A stretch of 64,000 bases of DNA, from positions 248,001 to 312,000 of the forward strand of contig CAVQUX010000015.1 of the NCBI GenBank assembly GCA_963716925.1. The letters run 5' to 3'. The notes under the pieces are model-generated. The model was not told where the DNA came from, did no database searches, and worked only from the letters and a program-made list of their open reading frames with translations. Made by a program: the position numbers and the translations under genes. Shown in pieces: positions 18,435 through 27,524 of this stretch; the first letter of the stretch is position 1, and the number at the start of each line of letters is the position of its first letter. The DNA is from DAISKN01 sp963716925. Lineage in GTDB: Bacteria; Acidobacteriota; Vicinamibacteria; Marinacidobacterales; SMYC01.

Positions 18435-19076
18435 ATGACATCCTGTTGGTTCGCGATTGCCGGAATGTTTCTCTTTCTTACGGTGAGCCGGACGTTCGGG
18501 GAGCAGCCCACGATCGTCGACGGCGTTGTGGTGGAGCGGGTCGATCCGGGGTCCGCTTCCGGCCGCCGTCCTCGGGCCGCCGCCTTGACCTCGAGCTCGA
18601 TCGACTTCGACACCCCGAAGCTCTTCAGCGACACCCTGCCGCTTTCGGTGTTTCAGACCCTCCGCAGCGGAGCCGTCTTCTTCGGAAAAGGCGTCGTTCT
18701 GGACGCGGCGAGCTTCGAGGTCACGGGTACCAGCGGGACGAGCATCCTCGCCTTCAACGGCCGCACCGCGGTCAACGGCGACGGTTCCATTCCTCAGCTC
18801 CCCGAGCTCGTTCTCTTCCTCAAGCCCGACCGGTTGGGGCTCGCGCGCAAACAGACGGTATCGATCGACGTGGCGAGCAAGAGGGACGAAGGTCGGATGG
18901 TGAGCCTCGTTGCCTACAACACTCTCTTCCGGGTCGTGGACTCCGCCTCCGTCCTGCTCACTCCACAGATGCAGACCCTCACCGTGAGCACCGCGACTCC
19001 TCAGATCATCCTGATCGCGCTCAGGGGCGAGAGCGAGCTCAAGGTGCTCGCGGTGGACAATCTCGTCCACAACTGA
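18435..19076 (+). CDS. exported hypothetical protein
   Basis: A 213-residue protein with a signal peptide (MTSCWFAIAGMFLFLTVSRT) and a mature part predicted to be mainly beta strands (LFLKPDRLGLARKQTVSID, FRVVDSASVLLTP). I do not recognise the family. It starts 30 bases after the surface-protein gene and ends shortly before the DUF5916 gene, so the three may be cotranscribed and act together at the cell envelope. Confidence 0.7.
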   Translation: MTSCWFAIAGMFLFLTVSRTFGEQPTIVDGVVVERVDPGSASGRRPRAAALTSSSIDFDTPKLFSDTLPLSVFQTLRSGAVFFGKGVVLDAASFEVTGTSGTSILAFNGRTAVNGDGSIPQLPELVLFLKPDRLGLARKQTVSIDVASKRDEGRMVSLVAYNTLFRVVDSASVLLTPQMQTLTVSTATPQIILIALRGESELKVLAVDNLVHN

Positions 19077-19111
19077 GAACCCTCCGCTTGCCTGAAGCCC
19101 CGTCGTTCCCG

Positions 19112-21352
19112 TTGTCGCGCCTCCTCGCCGCGGCCATGTTCCCGATGGCGGAGGCCTTGGCCGCGGCCGAGGACTTCGTGCCGCGCCGGCCCACGATCGA
19201 GATCCGGAAGGTCGACGTCGCGCCAACGCTCGAGGACTTCCTGGACATGAAGCCGAGCGACCGGGTCGACGGGCGAATGACGAAGGTATCCGGCTTCACC
19301 CAGCGCTCGCCGAACGACGGCGAGCCTTCCACCAAGCCCACCGACGTCTACATGGGCTACGACGACGAGCATCTATTCGTGGTGTTCGTCGCCTTCGACG
19401 ACCAGCCGGAGCGGGTGCGGGCGCGGCTCGCCCGGCGGGAGAGCGTCGATCGCGACGACGACCTGGTCTACGTGAACCTCGACACGTTCAACGACGAGCG
19501 CCGCGGCTACGAGTTCGGGACGAACGCGCTCGGGGTGCAGTTCGACTCCCTGTTCATCGAGGGAAACGACCCCGACCGCACGTTCGACACCCTCTGGTAC
19601 TCGAAGGGCCAGAGAACCGACCGAGGTTTCGTCGTGTGGTTCGCGCTCCCCTTCGAGAGCCTGCGATTTCCCGCTTCCCCGAGGCAGACCTGGGGCATCC
19701 TCCTCGAGCGGTGGAGCGCGCACTCGAGCGACTGGTCCTTCTGGCCGCAGGCCTCGACGCGCATCGAGGGATTCCTCGCCCAGACCGGGCGCATCGAGAT
19801 GGAAGGCATATCCGCGGGCCGAAACGTTCAGCTCATTCCGTACGGAGTGAACCGCTCGTTCTCGACCCTCGAAGACGAGGACCTCGCCGATACCAGCGTC
19901 GGCCTCGACGCCAAAGTCGTCCTCCGCGAGAGCCTGGTCCTCGATGGAACGGTGAACCCCGACTTCAGCCAGGTGGAGTCCGACGAGCCCCAGGTCACCG
20001 TCAACCAGCGTTTCGAGGTCTTCTTTCCCGAGAAGCGGCCGTTCTTCATCGAGAACGCGCAGTACTTCCAGACCCCTCTGAACCTGGTGTTCACGCGGCG
20101 CATCGCCGATCCGGAGCTCGGAGCGAGGCTCACGGGAAAGGCCGGCCCCTGGGCGCTCGGCTTCATCTTCGCCGACGACGAATCGCAGGGCAAGGCGGCT
20201 CCGGCGGGGAGCCCTCTTTCCGGGAGCCGCGCGTACAACGGGATCGTGCGCGTGAGCCGCGACCTGTTCCAGCAGGGGATGGTCGGAGGGATCTTCACCG
20301 ATCGGGAGCTCGAAGGGGCCTCGAACCGCGTCGGGGGAGGGGATTTCCGGTTCAAGCTCGACCCGAACTGGTCCCTGATGGGCCAGGCGGTCGCAAGCGA
20401 GACGCATCTTGCCGATGGACGGGGGCTCGAGGGGCCCGCCTATGCCCTGGAGCTCGACAGGAGCGGGCGCCATTTCCAGACCCGCTTGGAGTACCTGGAC
20501 GTCGCCGACGGATTTCGCGCCGAGAACGGATTCGTCACCCGGCGGGATATCCGGTCGGGGGACTTCGAGGCCCAGTACACTTTCTGGCCCGAGGGGGACA
20601 AGGTGATCTCGTGGGGTCCCTCGTTCTCGGTGGAGCGCGTCTGGGACCACGAGGGGACGCTCCTCGACGAGGTCTACGAGGCGGAGCTCGAGCTCGAGCT
20701 CCTTCGCCGAACGTCGGCCACGGTATCGTGGAACCACAAGAACGAGGTCCTGCGGCCGAAGGATTTCGCGGCGATCGTGGAGAACCTGGCGTTTCCGCAG
20801 CGCCAGGCCGACCTGGAGCTCCGCACGAGCTTTCTTCCCGAGGCGACGTTCGAGCTCGAGATGGGCTTCGGCTCGACGATCCACTTCACGCCGCCTTTCG
20901 GCGAGGCCCCGGAGTCCGCCGACGTCAGCAGTCTCGATCTCACGCTCACCCTCAGGCCCTGGCACGCCCTCACCATCGACAACACCTATCTCTCGACGCG
21001 GCTCTCCTCCCCCGAGGACGGGACGAAGATCTTCGACAACCACATCTTCCGCTCGAAGTGGAACTGGCAGTGGACGCGCGAGCTCTCGTTCCGCTTCATC
21101 GCCCAGTACGACGAGATCGATGCCGACGAGACCGCAACCTCGCTTCGTAACGAGAAGAACCTGAACTTCGACCTGCTCGCGACCTACCTCGTGAACCCGG
21201 GGACGGCGCTGTTCGTGGGATACAACGGAAACGCGCGAAGCCTGGATCTCCTCCGCCCGGAGTGGGAGCGGCCGCGGCTCACGGCGGCGGACGACCTGAC
21301 GTACGACGCCTGGCAGGTCTTCCTGAAGCTCTCCTACCTGTTCCGGTTCTAG
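19112..21352 (+). CDS. DUF5916 domain protein with N-terminal carbohydrate-binding-like domain
   Basis: About 746 residues. The N-terminal part (VDGRMTKVSGFTQ, TDVYMGYDDEHLFVVFVAF, DLVYVNLDTFNDERRGYEF) matches the family-9 carbohydrate-binding-like domain usually found in front of DUF5916. The rest contains family blocks such as NPDFSQVESDEPQVTVNQR and FFPEKRPFFIENAQYF, followed by antiparallel beta segments ending YLFRF, a C-terminal Phe as in outer-membrane barrels. The start is uncertain. TTG at 19112 gives a signal peptide (SRLLAAAMFPMAEALAAAED); ATG at 19136 and TTG at 19088 are alternatives. Function of the family is unknown. Confidence 0.85.
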   Translation: MSRLLAAAMFPMAEALAAAEDFVPRRPTIEIRKVDVAPTLEDFLDMKPSDRVDGRMTKVSGFTQRSPNDGEPSTKPTDVYMGYDDEHLFVVFVAFDDQPERVRARLARRESVDRDDDLVYVNLDTFNDERRGYEFGTNALGVQFDSLFIEGNDPDRTFDTLWYSKGQRTDRGFVVWFALPFESLRFPASPRQTWGILLERWSAHSSDWSFWPQASTRIEGFLAQTGRIEMEGISAGRNVQLIPYGVNRSFSTLEDEDLADTSVGLDAKVVLRESLVLDGTVNPDFSQVESDEPQVTVNQRFEVFFPEKRPFFIENAQYFQTPLNLVFTRRIADPELGARLTGKAGPWALGFIFADDESQGKAAPAGSPLSGSRAYNGIVRVSRDLFQQGMVGGIFTDRELEGASNRVGGGDFRFKLDPNWSLMGQAVASETHLADGRGLEGPAYALELDRSGRHFQTRLEYLDVADGFRAENGFVTRRDIRSGDFEAQYTFWPEGDKVISWGPSFSVERVWDHEGTLLDEVYEAELELELLRRTSATVSWNHKNEVLRPKDFAAIVENLAFPQRQADLELRTSFLPEATFELEMGFGSTIHFTPPFGEAPESADVSSLDLTLTLRPWHALTIDNTYLSTRLSSPEDGTKIFDNHIFRSKWNWQWTRELSFRFIAQYDEIDADETATSLRNEKNLNFDLLATYLVNPGTALFVGYNGNARSLDLLRPEWERPRLTAADDLTYDAWQVFLKLSYLFRF

Positions 21353-21379
21353 TAAGCGCCTGGAGGCGGAAGGTCGATG

Positions 21380-22831
21380 TCACTCGCGGCTCAGCAGCCA
21401 CGGCATTTCGATGAGCAGATAGGTCGCGAGAAAGATGGCGCCGAAGAGGGCGCCGAGCCGCCAGTAGTCCTTCGACGGCAAATAGCCGCTTCCGTAGTAC
21501 GCCGGCGACGGGCCGGCCGCGTACGGCGTGAGGATGCCCATGATCCCGAGCGTTCCGCAGAGCAGGAGCGCGAGATCACGCATGTCCATCCCGGGGACGG
21601 CGGACCCGACGGTGAGGAGGATGGGTAGGAGCGCGGTCACGTGCGCGGTGACGCTCGCGAACATGTAATGGAGGACGAAGAAGGCGATCGCCAGGACCAG
21701 CATGGCCGACGTCGGCGACGAATCGGCGAGGTGGACGCTCATTCTGCCGGCGAACCACTTCAGGAAACCCACGGAAGCCAGCCCCGCGGCGAGAGTGACG
21801 AGCGAAGCGAACCACACCAGCGTGTTCCAGGCCTGACGGTTCGCGAGGAGGTCGCTCCAGGTCACGACTCCCAGCATCAACATCAACGAGACCACGGCGA
21901 AACCCACGGCGGTGCCGTCGATGAACTCCCCGGCGAGAATCCATAGCGAGAGCGCCAGGATGACGAGAAAGGCGAGAAGGAGCTCGCGCCGCGTCAGGGG
22001 CCCCATGCGGTCGAGCTCATCCGCCGCCCACAGAGGAAGACGCTCTTCGCTCTTCACTTCCGGCGGATAGAGGACGTAGCCGAGGAGGGGCGTGAGCAGG
22101 AGCATCGGGATCCCGAAGGGCGCCATCGCCATGAACCACTCCATCCAGTGAATGGTGACGTCGGCGGTCTTTCGAGTCAGCTCGACTGCGAGAGGGTTCG
22201 GCGCCATGGCGGTGAGAAAGAGGGTGCTGGCGACACAGGTCGCGGAGATCGCCGTCCACATGAGATACGAGCCGATCCTTCTCGCCGAGGGATCGTTGGG
22301 CTTCGAATCGTAGAGCGGCGGCAGGTTGCGGATGATGGGATAGATCGTGCCCGCGCTTCGAGAGGTGTTCGACGGAGTGAACGGCGCCAGGATCGCGTCC
22401 GCAAAGGTCACCGCATAGCCGAGGGCGAGCGTGCTCCCGCCCGTTCGCCGGACGAGAACGAGGGCGATGCGGCGGCCGAGCCCCGTCTTCTCGTAGCCGA
22501 GCGCGAAAGTGAACGCGCTGAAGATGAGCCACACCGTCGTGTTCGAGAAGCCGGACAATGCCCACCGGATCGCCTGTTCGGCCGGCGCGAACCCCGGCTC
22601 CGCCAACTGCTCCGGGCTGAAGTAGGCCCAGCGCGCGAGAAGCGCCAGGACCGTGATCCCGATCCATCCGACCGCCGCCCCGGGAACCGGTTCGAGGATC
22701 AAGCCGAGAATCACCGCCGAGAAAATCGCGAAGTAGTACCACGCGTGCGGCGGGAGCCCTTCGGGGTGGGGGATTAGTGCGAGAACGGCGGCGAGAGCGA
22801 TCGGGGCGAGGGCTTTCCCGTAGCCTCCCAT
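21380..22831 (-). CDS. SLC13/DASS-family anion:sodium symporter
   Basis: A 483-residue protein with about twelve membrane segments and the two substrate/sodium-binding motifs of divalent-anion:Na+ symporters, APFTPSNTSRSAGTIYP in the first half and LTAMAPNPLAVEL shortly after. CitT-like carboxylate exchangers are the closest type by layout. It should move dicarboxylates or related anions across the inner membrane. It converges with the DUF5916 gene (27-base gap) and is divergent from the thioredoxin gene. Confidence 0.87.
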   Translation of the reverse strand: MGGYGKALAPIALAAVLALIPHPEGLPPHAWYYFAIFSAVILGLILEPVPGAAVGWIGITVLALLARWAYFSPEQLAEPGFAPAEQAIRWALSGFSNTTVWLIFSAFTFALGYEKTGLGRRIALVLVRRTGGSTLALGYAVTFADAILAPFTPSNTSRSAGTIYPIIRNLPPLYDSKPNDPSARRIGSYLMWTAISATCVASTLFLTAMAPNPLAVELTRKTADVTIHWMEWFMAMAPFGIPMLLLTPLLGYVLYPPEVKSEERLPLWAADELDRMGPLTRRELLLAFLVILALSLWILAGEFIDGTAVGFAVVSLMLMLGVVTWSDLLANRQAWNTLVWFASLVTLAAGLASVGFLKWFAGRMSVHLADSSPTSAMLVLAIAFFVLHYMFASVTAHVTALLPILLTVGSAVPGMDMRDLALLLCGTLGIMGILTPYAAGPSPAYYGSGYLPSKDYWRLGALFGAIFLATYLLIEMPWLLSRE

Positions 22832-22903
22832 GGCGCCTCATAGTGTCACGAAACGAGGTCCTGGCATTTCGGGGTAACGTTGGAGTCTGGCGTGGAACCG
22901 TGC

Positions 22904-22909
22904 TACGTT
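22904..22909 (+). promoter_or_regulatory. candidate -10 box, leaderless start
   Basis: TACGTT (TANNNT type) lies six bases before the ATG at 22916, with no Shine-Dalgarno sequence between. This supports the ATG at 22916 over the in-frame GTG or ATG codons upstream. Confidence 0.25.
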
Positions 22910-22915
22910 CCGGCC

Positions 22916-23671
22916 ATGTCCGGAGTCGGAAAGTATCGCACTCTGGTCGCAGGGATCGCGTCGCCTGTCGCCGCGGCCGCGCTTGGCGCTCTGACGTATG
23001 GAACTCTCACGCGCGCGAGCGCCGATCGCGACGCCGATTTCGTCTTCCGGCTCTCGATGACCGCCCTCGCCATGGCGCTGCCGTTCGTCGGGACCGCGGC
23101 ACTCGCGCTCCGCGACCGCCGCCGCGGAGCTCTCGGAAGGGCCTCGAAGGCAGGGCTTGCGATCGCGGTCGCCTCGCTGGCGCTCACCGTGGTTCCGATC
23201 CGCGGCGCGATCCGCCGCGCGAACCAGGTAAAGCTTCTCGCGCTCGAGAACGTCGACGCGCCGGAATTCGAGACCCCCGACATCTACGGAAAGACGCACC
23301 GGCTTTCCGACCACCAGGGGAAGGTGGTGCTCATCAACATCTGGGCGACCTGGTGTCCCCCTTGCAGAAAGGAAATGCCGGAGCTCGAAGCGCTCTATCT
23401 GAGCCGGGCGGATCAGGGTTTCGTCGTCTTCGGACTCTCGACCGAGAGCTCGGACCTCCAGCGTGATTTCGCCGAGCAGAAGGTCTCGATTACCTATCCC
23501 TTGCTCACCATCGAAGGCGATGTTCCCGAGATCTACCGGACGACGGCACGTTACCCTGCCAACTATCTGGTCGACCGGCAGGGGCGCTTGACACCCGCTC
23601 CCAGCACCGAGCAGCCCTTCGAGAAGCTGATCGAGAAGGTCGACGCCCTGCTTGCGGCGCCCGCTCCGTAA
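22916..23671 (+). CDS. membrane-anchored TlpA-like thiol-disulfide oxidoreductase
   Basis: A 251-residue protein with three hydrophobic segments in the first 110 residues, then a thioredoxin domain of the TlpA/ResA type. The active site IWATWCPPCRKEMPELE lies at about residue 145, and the cis-proline loop is RYPANYLVDRQG. It should reduce or exchange disulfides on the periplasmic side, for example during cytochrome c maturation. The extra membrane helices are more than the single anchor of ResA. The start follows the -10-like box described above. Confidence 0.87.
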   Translation: MSGVGKYRTLVAGIASPVAAAALGALTYGTLTRASADRDADFVFRLSMTALAMALPFVGTAALALRDRRRGALGRASKAGLAIAVASLALTVVPIRGAIRRANQVKLLALENVDAPEFETPDIYGKTHRLSDHQGKVVLINIWATWCPPCRKEMPELEALYLSRADQGFVVFGLSTESSDLQRDFAEQKVSITYPLLTIEGDVPEIYRTTARYPANYLVDRQGRLTPAPSTEQPFEKLIEKVDALLAAPAP

Positions 23672-23702
23672 GGCGGCGGGGGAAAGCCGAAAGCGGTCCT
23701 GG

Positions 23703-23957
23703 ATGTCGAAACGAGATACCCGGCTCCTCGAGGCCGTGGATCTCGCTCTCGCGGGCGACTGGGAAGGCGCTCATAGGATCGCGCAGGAGCACGAGGGGGA
23801 CGACCTCGCGAACTGGATCCACGCAATCGCGCACAGGATGGAGGGCGACCTCGAGAACGCGCGCTACTGGTATCGTCGTTGCCGGCGTGAGCTCGGAGAG
23901 GAATCGTCCACCGGGGACGAGCTCCTGGAGATCCGGGAAGCGCTTCGCGGGCGTTAG
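23703..23957 (+). CDS. small conserved hypothetical protein
   Basis: An 84-residue acidic, helical, cytoplasmic protein. The core (DWEGAHRIAQEHEGDDLAN, WIHAIAHRMEGDLENARYW) recalls a conserved-hypothetical family in proteobacteria and acidobacteria in which a helix-turn-helix repeat similar to a TPR is followed by W-H-A-x-x-H and RYWYRR. Function is unknown. It starts 32 bases after the thioredoxin gene and is probably cotranscribed with it. Confidence 0.72.
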   Translation: MSKRDTRLLEAVDLALAGDWEGAHRIAQEHEGDDLANWIHAIAHRMEGDLENARYWYRRCRRELGEESSTGDELLEIREALRGR

Positions 23958-24010
23958 ACTGCCGGGGCCGAAGTCCCACGTCGCGGTCTCGCGAGCTGCT
24001 TCTTCAAGGG

Positions 24011-24031
24011 CCTCCATTTTCGAGATGGAGG
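24011..24031 (+). terminator. possible hairpin after the small hypothetical gene
   Basis: CCTCCAT and ATGGAGG pair perfectly over seven bases around a seven-base loop, 54 bases after the stop at 23957. There is no T-tract, so an intrinsic terminator is not assured; it may act with Rho or simply protect the transcript end. Confidence 0.2.
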
Positions 24032-24118
24032 AAAGCGCAGCAGCAGGCGAAGGCGTTTCCAACTCGGCGCGAGCGCGCTAGGATTCCTCGATTCCGGAAG
24101 GGAGGCCCTTTCGAACCG

Positions 24119-24976
24119 ATGAAACGGAATCTCATGCGACTCACGGCGCCTCTGGTTGCTGCGGCTGCGATCCTCGGGGGGGCTTCCTGCGGCACGCGTG
24201 GCGACTCCTCTCCGTCCCCCGGACCCAAGGCAAAGGCGCACTACCTTGCCAACGAGGGAGTCCTCGTCGTGTCCGGCGAGACCCGGATCGTATTCGATCC
24301 GCTCTTTCGAAACGATTTCGGGACCTACCAGCTGCTGCCTCGGGAGCTCGAGCGCGCTCTCTTCGCCGGGGAGCCGCCTTTCGCCGGGTTGGACGCGGTC
24401 TTCATCAGCCACTACCACGAGGACCATTTCTCGCCCGTCGACGTCCTCCGGCTCCTGAGAGAGCGCGGGGAGATCCGGCTCTACGCGCCGGCTCAAGCGG
24501 TGACCGAGATGAGAAGTATCGCCGGTGATGGCGACAGCGAGGGCTTCTCGCGGGTGACGGAGATCCGGCTCGAGTACAAGGATGCGCCGATCTCGATCGA
24601 AGCGGGCGATCTCGTCGTCGAGGCGGTGCGGATCCCGCACGCCGGCTGGCCGGACCGGCAGCTCGACGTGGAGAACATCGCTTACCGGGTGACGCTCGAC
24701 GAGTCGACCACGGTGGTCCACCTCGGAGACGCGGACACGAGCGACGTTCACTTCGCCCAGGACTCCGTCTATTGGCAGCGGCGTCCCCTCGACATGGCGT
24801 TTCCGCCGTACTGGTTCTTCCAATCGGAAGACGGCCGGCGGGTGCTCGACCAGAGGTTGAGACCCGCGCACGCAGTCGGCATCCACGTTCCGGTCGAGAT
24901 GACGAAGGATCGTCCTCCCGATCTCGCGGAGTACGACCTGTTCGTTTCGCCGGGTGAAGTCCGGGACATCCCCTAG
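24119..24976 (+). CDS. UlaG-like MBL-fold hydrolase lipoprotein
   Basis: A 285-residue protein with a lipoprotein signal (lipobox GGASC at about residue 23) and an MBL zinc site FISHYHEDHFSP (His98, His100, Asp102, His103), followed by IPHAGWPD and VVHLGDADTSD. The beta-lactamase-like L-ascorbate-6-phosphate lactonase (UlaG) branch is closest in size and motif order. As a lipoprotein it must work outside the cytoplasm, so a sugar-phosphate substrate is doubtful. A GGGAGG about 18 bases upstream and a TAGGAT at 24079-24084 are plausible translation and transcription signals. Confidence 0.82.
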   Translation: MKRNLMRLTAPLVAAAAILGGASCGTRGDSSPSPGPKAKAHYLANEGVLVVSGETRIVFDPLFRNDFGTYQLLPRELERALFAGEPPFAGLDAVFISHYHEDHFSPVDVLRLLRERGEIRLYAPAQAVTEMRSIAGDGDSEGFSRVTEIRLEYKDAPISIEAGDLVVEAVRIPHAGWPDRQLDVENIAYRVTLDESTTVVHLGDADTSDVHFAQDSVYWQRRPLDMAFPPYWFFQSEDGRRVLDQRLRPAHAVGIHVPVEMTKDRPPDLAEYDLFVSPGEVRDIP

Positions 24977-25021
24977 GTCGCCTTACGTACTCCGCGACTC
25001 GGTAGCGCCGCTTCCGCGCGC

Positions 25022-25027
25022 TAAAAT
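25022..25027 (+). promoter_or_regulatory. candidate -10 box, leaderless egtB start
   Basis: TAAAAT ends nine bases before the GTG start at 25037. No Shine-Dalgarno is present, so the message is probably leaderless. No convincing -35 hexamer is visible. Confidence 0.3.
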
Positions 25028-25036
25028 TCGCGCATA

Positions 25037-26371
25037 GTGTCTTCCGTTGCCCGCGAATTGGATCGGGCGGAGCTGCTCCTGTCCTTCGACGCGATCCGTT
25101 CGAGAACGCGATCGCTCTTCGACCTGGTGGCGCCCGGGTCCTACGAGTCCCGTCCCATCCGCCTGCGGAATCCGATCGTGTTCTACGAAGGTCACCTGCC
25201 GGCTTTCAGCGTGAATACCCTCCTGAAGAAGGGCATGGGCCGGGAGGGCGTCGACCCGGCGCTCGAGCGGATTTTCGAGCGCGGCATCGATCCCGAGGAC
25301 GAGACCACGGCCGCGCCCCGGGGAAACGTATCGAGCTGGCCGGAGCGCGGCGAGGTGCTGCGTTACGCGGAGGCGGCGGATCGCGCCGTCCGCGATGCGC
25401 TTCAGAACGCTCCGCTCGAGTGCGAGGACCGGCCCGCGCTGCGGCGCGGTGAGGCGGTATTCGCGATCCTGGAGCACGAGCTGATGCACCAGGAGACGCT
25501 TCTCTACATCCTGCACCAGCTCCCCCACGATCAGAAGCTAAGGCCCGCCGGATCCGAACCCGAGAGGGGCGGCGCGGCGCCGCGCCCCGAGACCGTTCGG
25601 GTTCCCGCTGGAGTCGCCGTCCTCGGAGCCGCGATCGAATCGGGGCGGTTCGGGTGGGACAACGAGTTCCCGGCTCTCGACGTCGTAGTGCCCGCGTTCG
25701 AGATCGACGTCTACGATGTCACCAACGAGCAGTTTCTCGAGTTCGTGGAGGCCGGCGGCTACCTGCGGGAGGACCTCTGGACGCCGGAGGACTGGCGATG
25801 GGTTCGCACGGAAGCGATCGAGCACCCGCTCTTCTGGACCCGGAGGAACGGGGATTGGCTGTGGCGCGGCCTGTTCGAGGATCTCCCCCTGCCGCCGGGC
25901 TGGCCTGTCTATGTGACCCATGCGGAAGCCTCGGCCTACGCGCGCTTCAGGGGGAGGCGCCTCCCCACCGAAGCCGAGTTCCATCGCGCGGCCTATGGGA
26001 CGCCGTCGCGGCAAGAGCGGGCCTATCCGTGGGGCGAAGAGCCTCCGGACCGCTCTCACGGCAACTTCGGGTTCCTTCGATCGGACCCCGTGAGGGTCGG
26101 GTCGTTTCCAGGCGGCCGGAGCGCTTGGGGAGTCCAGGACCTCGTCGGAAACGGATGGGAATGGACCTCGACGGTGTTCTCGGGGTTCCCCGGCTTCCGT
26201 CCGATGGCTTCTTACCCCGAGTACTCGGCCGACTTCTTCGACGGCCGGCACTTCGTTTTGAAGGGCGGCTCGTCGGGGACGCCGGCGGAGCTTCTGCGCC
26301 GCAGTTTCCGGAACTGGTTCCGCCCGCACTATCCCTACGTCTACGCGACGTTCCGTTCGGTCGCGTCTTGA
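25037..26371 (+). CDS. egtB: ergothioneine biosynthesis sulfoxide synthase EgtB
   Basis: A 444-residue non-haem iron enzyme that joins trimethylhistidine (hercynine) to a thiol donor with O2 during ergothioneine synthesis. The N-terminal DinB-like domain has the iron triad His53 (EGHLPAF) and His147/His151 (EHELMHQETLLYILHQLPHD). The C-terminal sulfatase-modifying-factor (FGE) domain runs from about residue 190 (GWDNEFPALDVVV), through RLPTEAEFHRAAYG, to GNGWEWTSTVFSGFPGF and the final KGGSSGTP. It is followed 21 bases later by egtD. No egtA, egtC or a clear egtE lies in the window, so the thiol donor may be cysteine itself as in the short pathway. Confidence 0.93.
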   Translation: MSSVARELDRAELLLSFDAIRSRTRSLFDLVAPGSYESRPIRLRNPIVFYEGHLPAFSVNTLLKKGMGREGVDPALERIFERGIDPEDETTAAPRGNVSSWPERGEVLRYAEAADRAVRDALQNAPLECEDRPALRRGEAVFAILEHELMHQETLLYILHQLPHDQKLRPAGSEPERGGAAPRPETVRVPAGVAVLGAAIESGRFGWDNEFPALDVVVPAFEIDVYDVTNEQFLEFVEAGGYLREDLWTPEDWRWVRTEAIEHPLFWTRRNGDWLWRGLFEDLPLPPGWPVYVTHAEASAYARFRGRRLPTEAEFHRAAYGTPSRQERAYPWGEEPPDRSHGNFGFLRSDPVRVGSFPGGRSAWGVQDLVGNGWEWTSTVFSGFPGFRPMASYPEYSADFFDGRHFVLKGGSSGTPAELLRRSFRNWFRPHYPYVYATFRSVAS

Positions 26372-26381
26372 GCGATTCTCG

Positions 26382-26388
26382 AAGGAGG
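26382..26388 (+). promoter_or_regulatory. strong Shine-Dalgarno site of egtD
   Basis: AAGGAGG sits four bases before the GTG at 26393. It is the clearest ribosome-binding site in the region and decides the non-ATG start of egtD. It contrasts with the apparently leaderless egtB start. Confidence 0.6.
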
Positions 26389-26392
26389 CCAC

Positions 26393-27418
26393 GTGCGTAC
26401 TTCCGCGGCAAGGCTCGAAGCGGTCGACGAGTTCGCCGACGAGGTCCGTCGCGGTCTGGCTCTCGCGCCCAAGCAGCTGCAGTCGAAATACTTCTACGAC
26501 GCCCTGGGCTCCTGCCTGTTCGAGGCGATCTGCCGTCTGCCGTGGTACGGGATAACGAGGGCCGAGTTGGCGCTCCTGAGCCGCCACGCGGACGCCATCC
26601 TCTCGAGGTTTCCGGCTCCGACGGCGGTCGTCGAGCTCGGGTGCGGCAGCGGAGAGAAGCTCGCGATCGTGGCCGAGGCGGGCGCGAAGCGCGGCACGGT
26701 GGAGCAAGTGCAGCTCATCGATATTTCGCCCACCGCCATCGAAGCCTCCACGCGCGCCCTGCGCCGGTTTCGGCAGCTCTCGGTCGTGGGGCACCGGACC
26801 ACCTATGCCAACGGCTTGAGACGCGTGGCGGAGCACCGCCGGGACGACGCGGCGACTCTGGTTCTGTTTCTGGGATCGAACATCGGAAACCTGGATCCGC
26901 CGGCGGACGAGGCGTTCCTCTCGACCATCCGGGAAACGCTCCGCCGCGGCGACGGGCTCCTGCTCGGGACGGATCTGGTGAAGCCCGAGCCCGATCTTCT
27001 CCTCGCCTATGACGACCCGCTGGGGGTGACCGCAGCGTTCAACAAGAACCTCCTGGTCCGCATCAATCGGGAGCTCGGCGGCCTGTTCGATCTCCGCGCT
27101 TTCCGGCATCGAGCGATCTGGAACGCCGATGCCCGGAGGGTCGAGATGCATCTGGTCAGCACCCGAGACCAGAACGTCCGGATCCCGGGAGCCCGCTGCA
27201 CGGTGTCGCTGCGGCGGAACGAGTCGATATGGACCGAGAGCTCGTACAAGTACGAGCCGCAGCGGGTACTGGCGCTCGGCGCGCGGGCGGGCTTCACTCC
27301 GTGGGCGCAGTGGGTCGACCCCGAAGCTCGATTCGCCCTGACCCTCTTCGGAGTCGAGCCTTCGAGGGCAGGCGCGGCTGACGCCGCGGAATCCGCTTCC
27401 GGTCCAGGGTCTGGTTGA
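26393..27418 (+). CDS. egtD: L-histidine N-alpha-methyltransferase EgtD
   Basis: A 341-residue SAM-dependent enzyme that trimethylates histidine to hercynine, the first step of ergothioneine synthesis. The N-terminal family signature is KQLQSKYFYDALGSCLFEAI; the SAM-binding loop VELGCGSGEKLAIV lies at about residue 80; and FLGSNIGNLDP and GTDLVKPE follow. The C-terminal substrate-binding region contains AFNKNLLVRINRELGG and a tyrosine near the end (SSYKYEP) as in the family. The GTG start is set by the upstream AAGGAGG. It pairs with egtB to form a two-gene operon. Confidence 0.93.
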   Translation: MRTSAARLEAVDEFADEVRRGLALAPKQLQSKYFYDALGSCLFEAICRLPWYGITRAELALLSRHADAILSRFPAPTAVVELGCGSGEKLAIVAEAGAKRGTVEQVQLIDISPTAIEASTRALRRFRQLSVVGHRTTYANGLRRVAEHRRDDAATLVLFLGSNIGNLDPPADEAFLSTIRETLRRGDGLLLGTDLVKPEPDLLLAYDDPLGVTAAFNKNLLVRINRELGGLFDLRAFRHRAIWNADARRVEMHLVSTRDQNVRIPGARCTVSLRRNESIWTESSYKYEPQRVLALGARAGFTPWAQWVDPEARFALTLFGVEPSRAGAADAAESASGPGSG

Positions 27419-27524
27419 TTCGCCCGGACCGAGTCTCGACGGCCGCCCGTCCGTTCGATACACTGAAATCGAACCTCCCATCGATATCTGCACCCTTCGC
27501 GCGATTCGGCGCAGGAGATCCCCC

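Noticed and set aside
19373..21043. Minus-strand open frame opposite the DUF5916 gene
   Set aside because: Antisense shadow; the plus strand encodes conserved family blocks.
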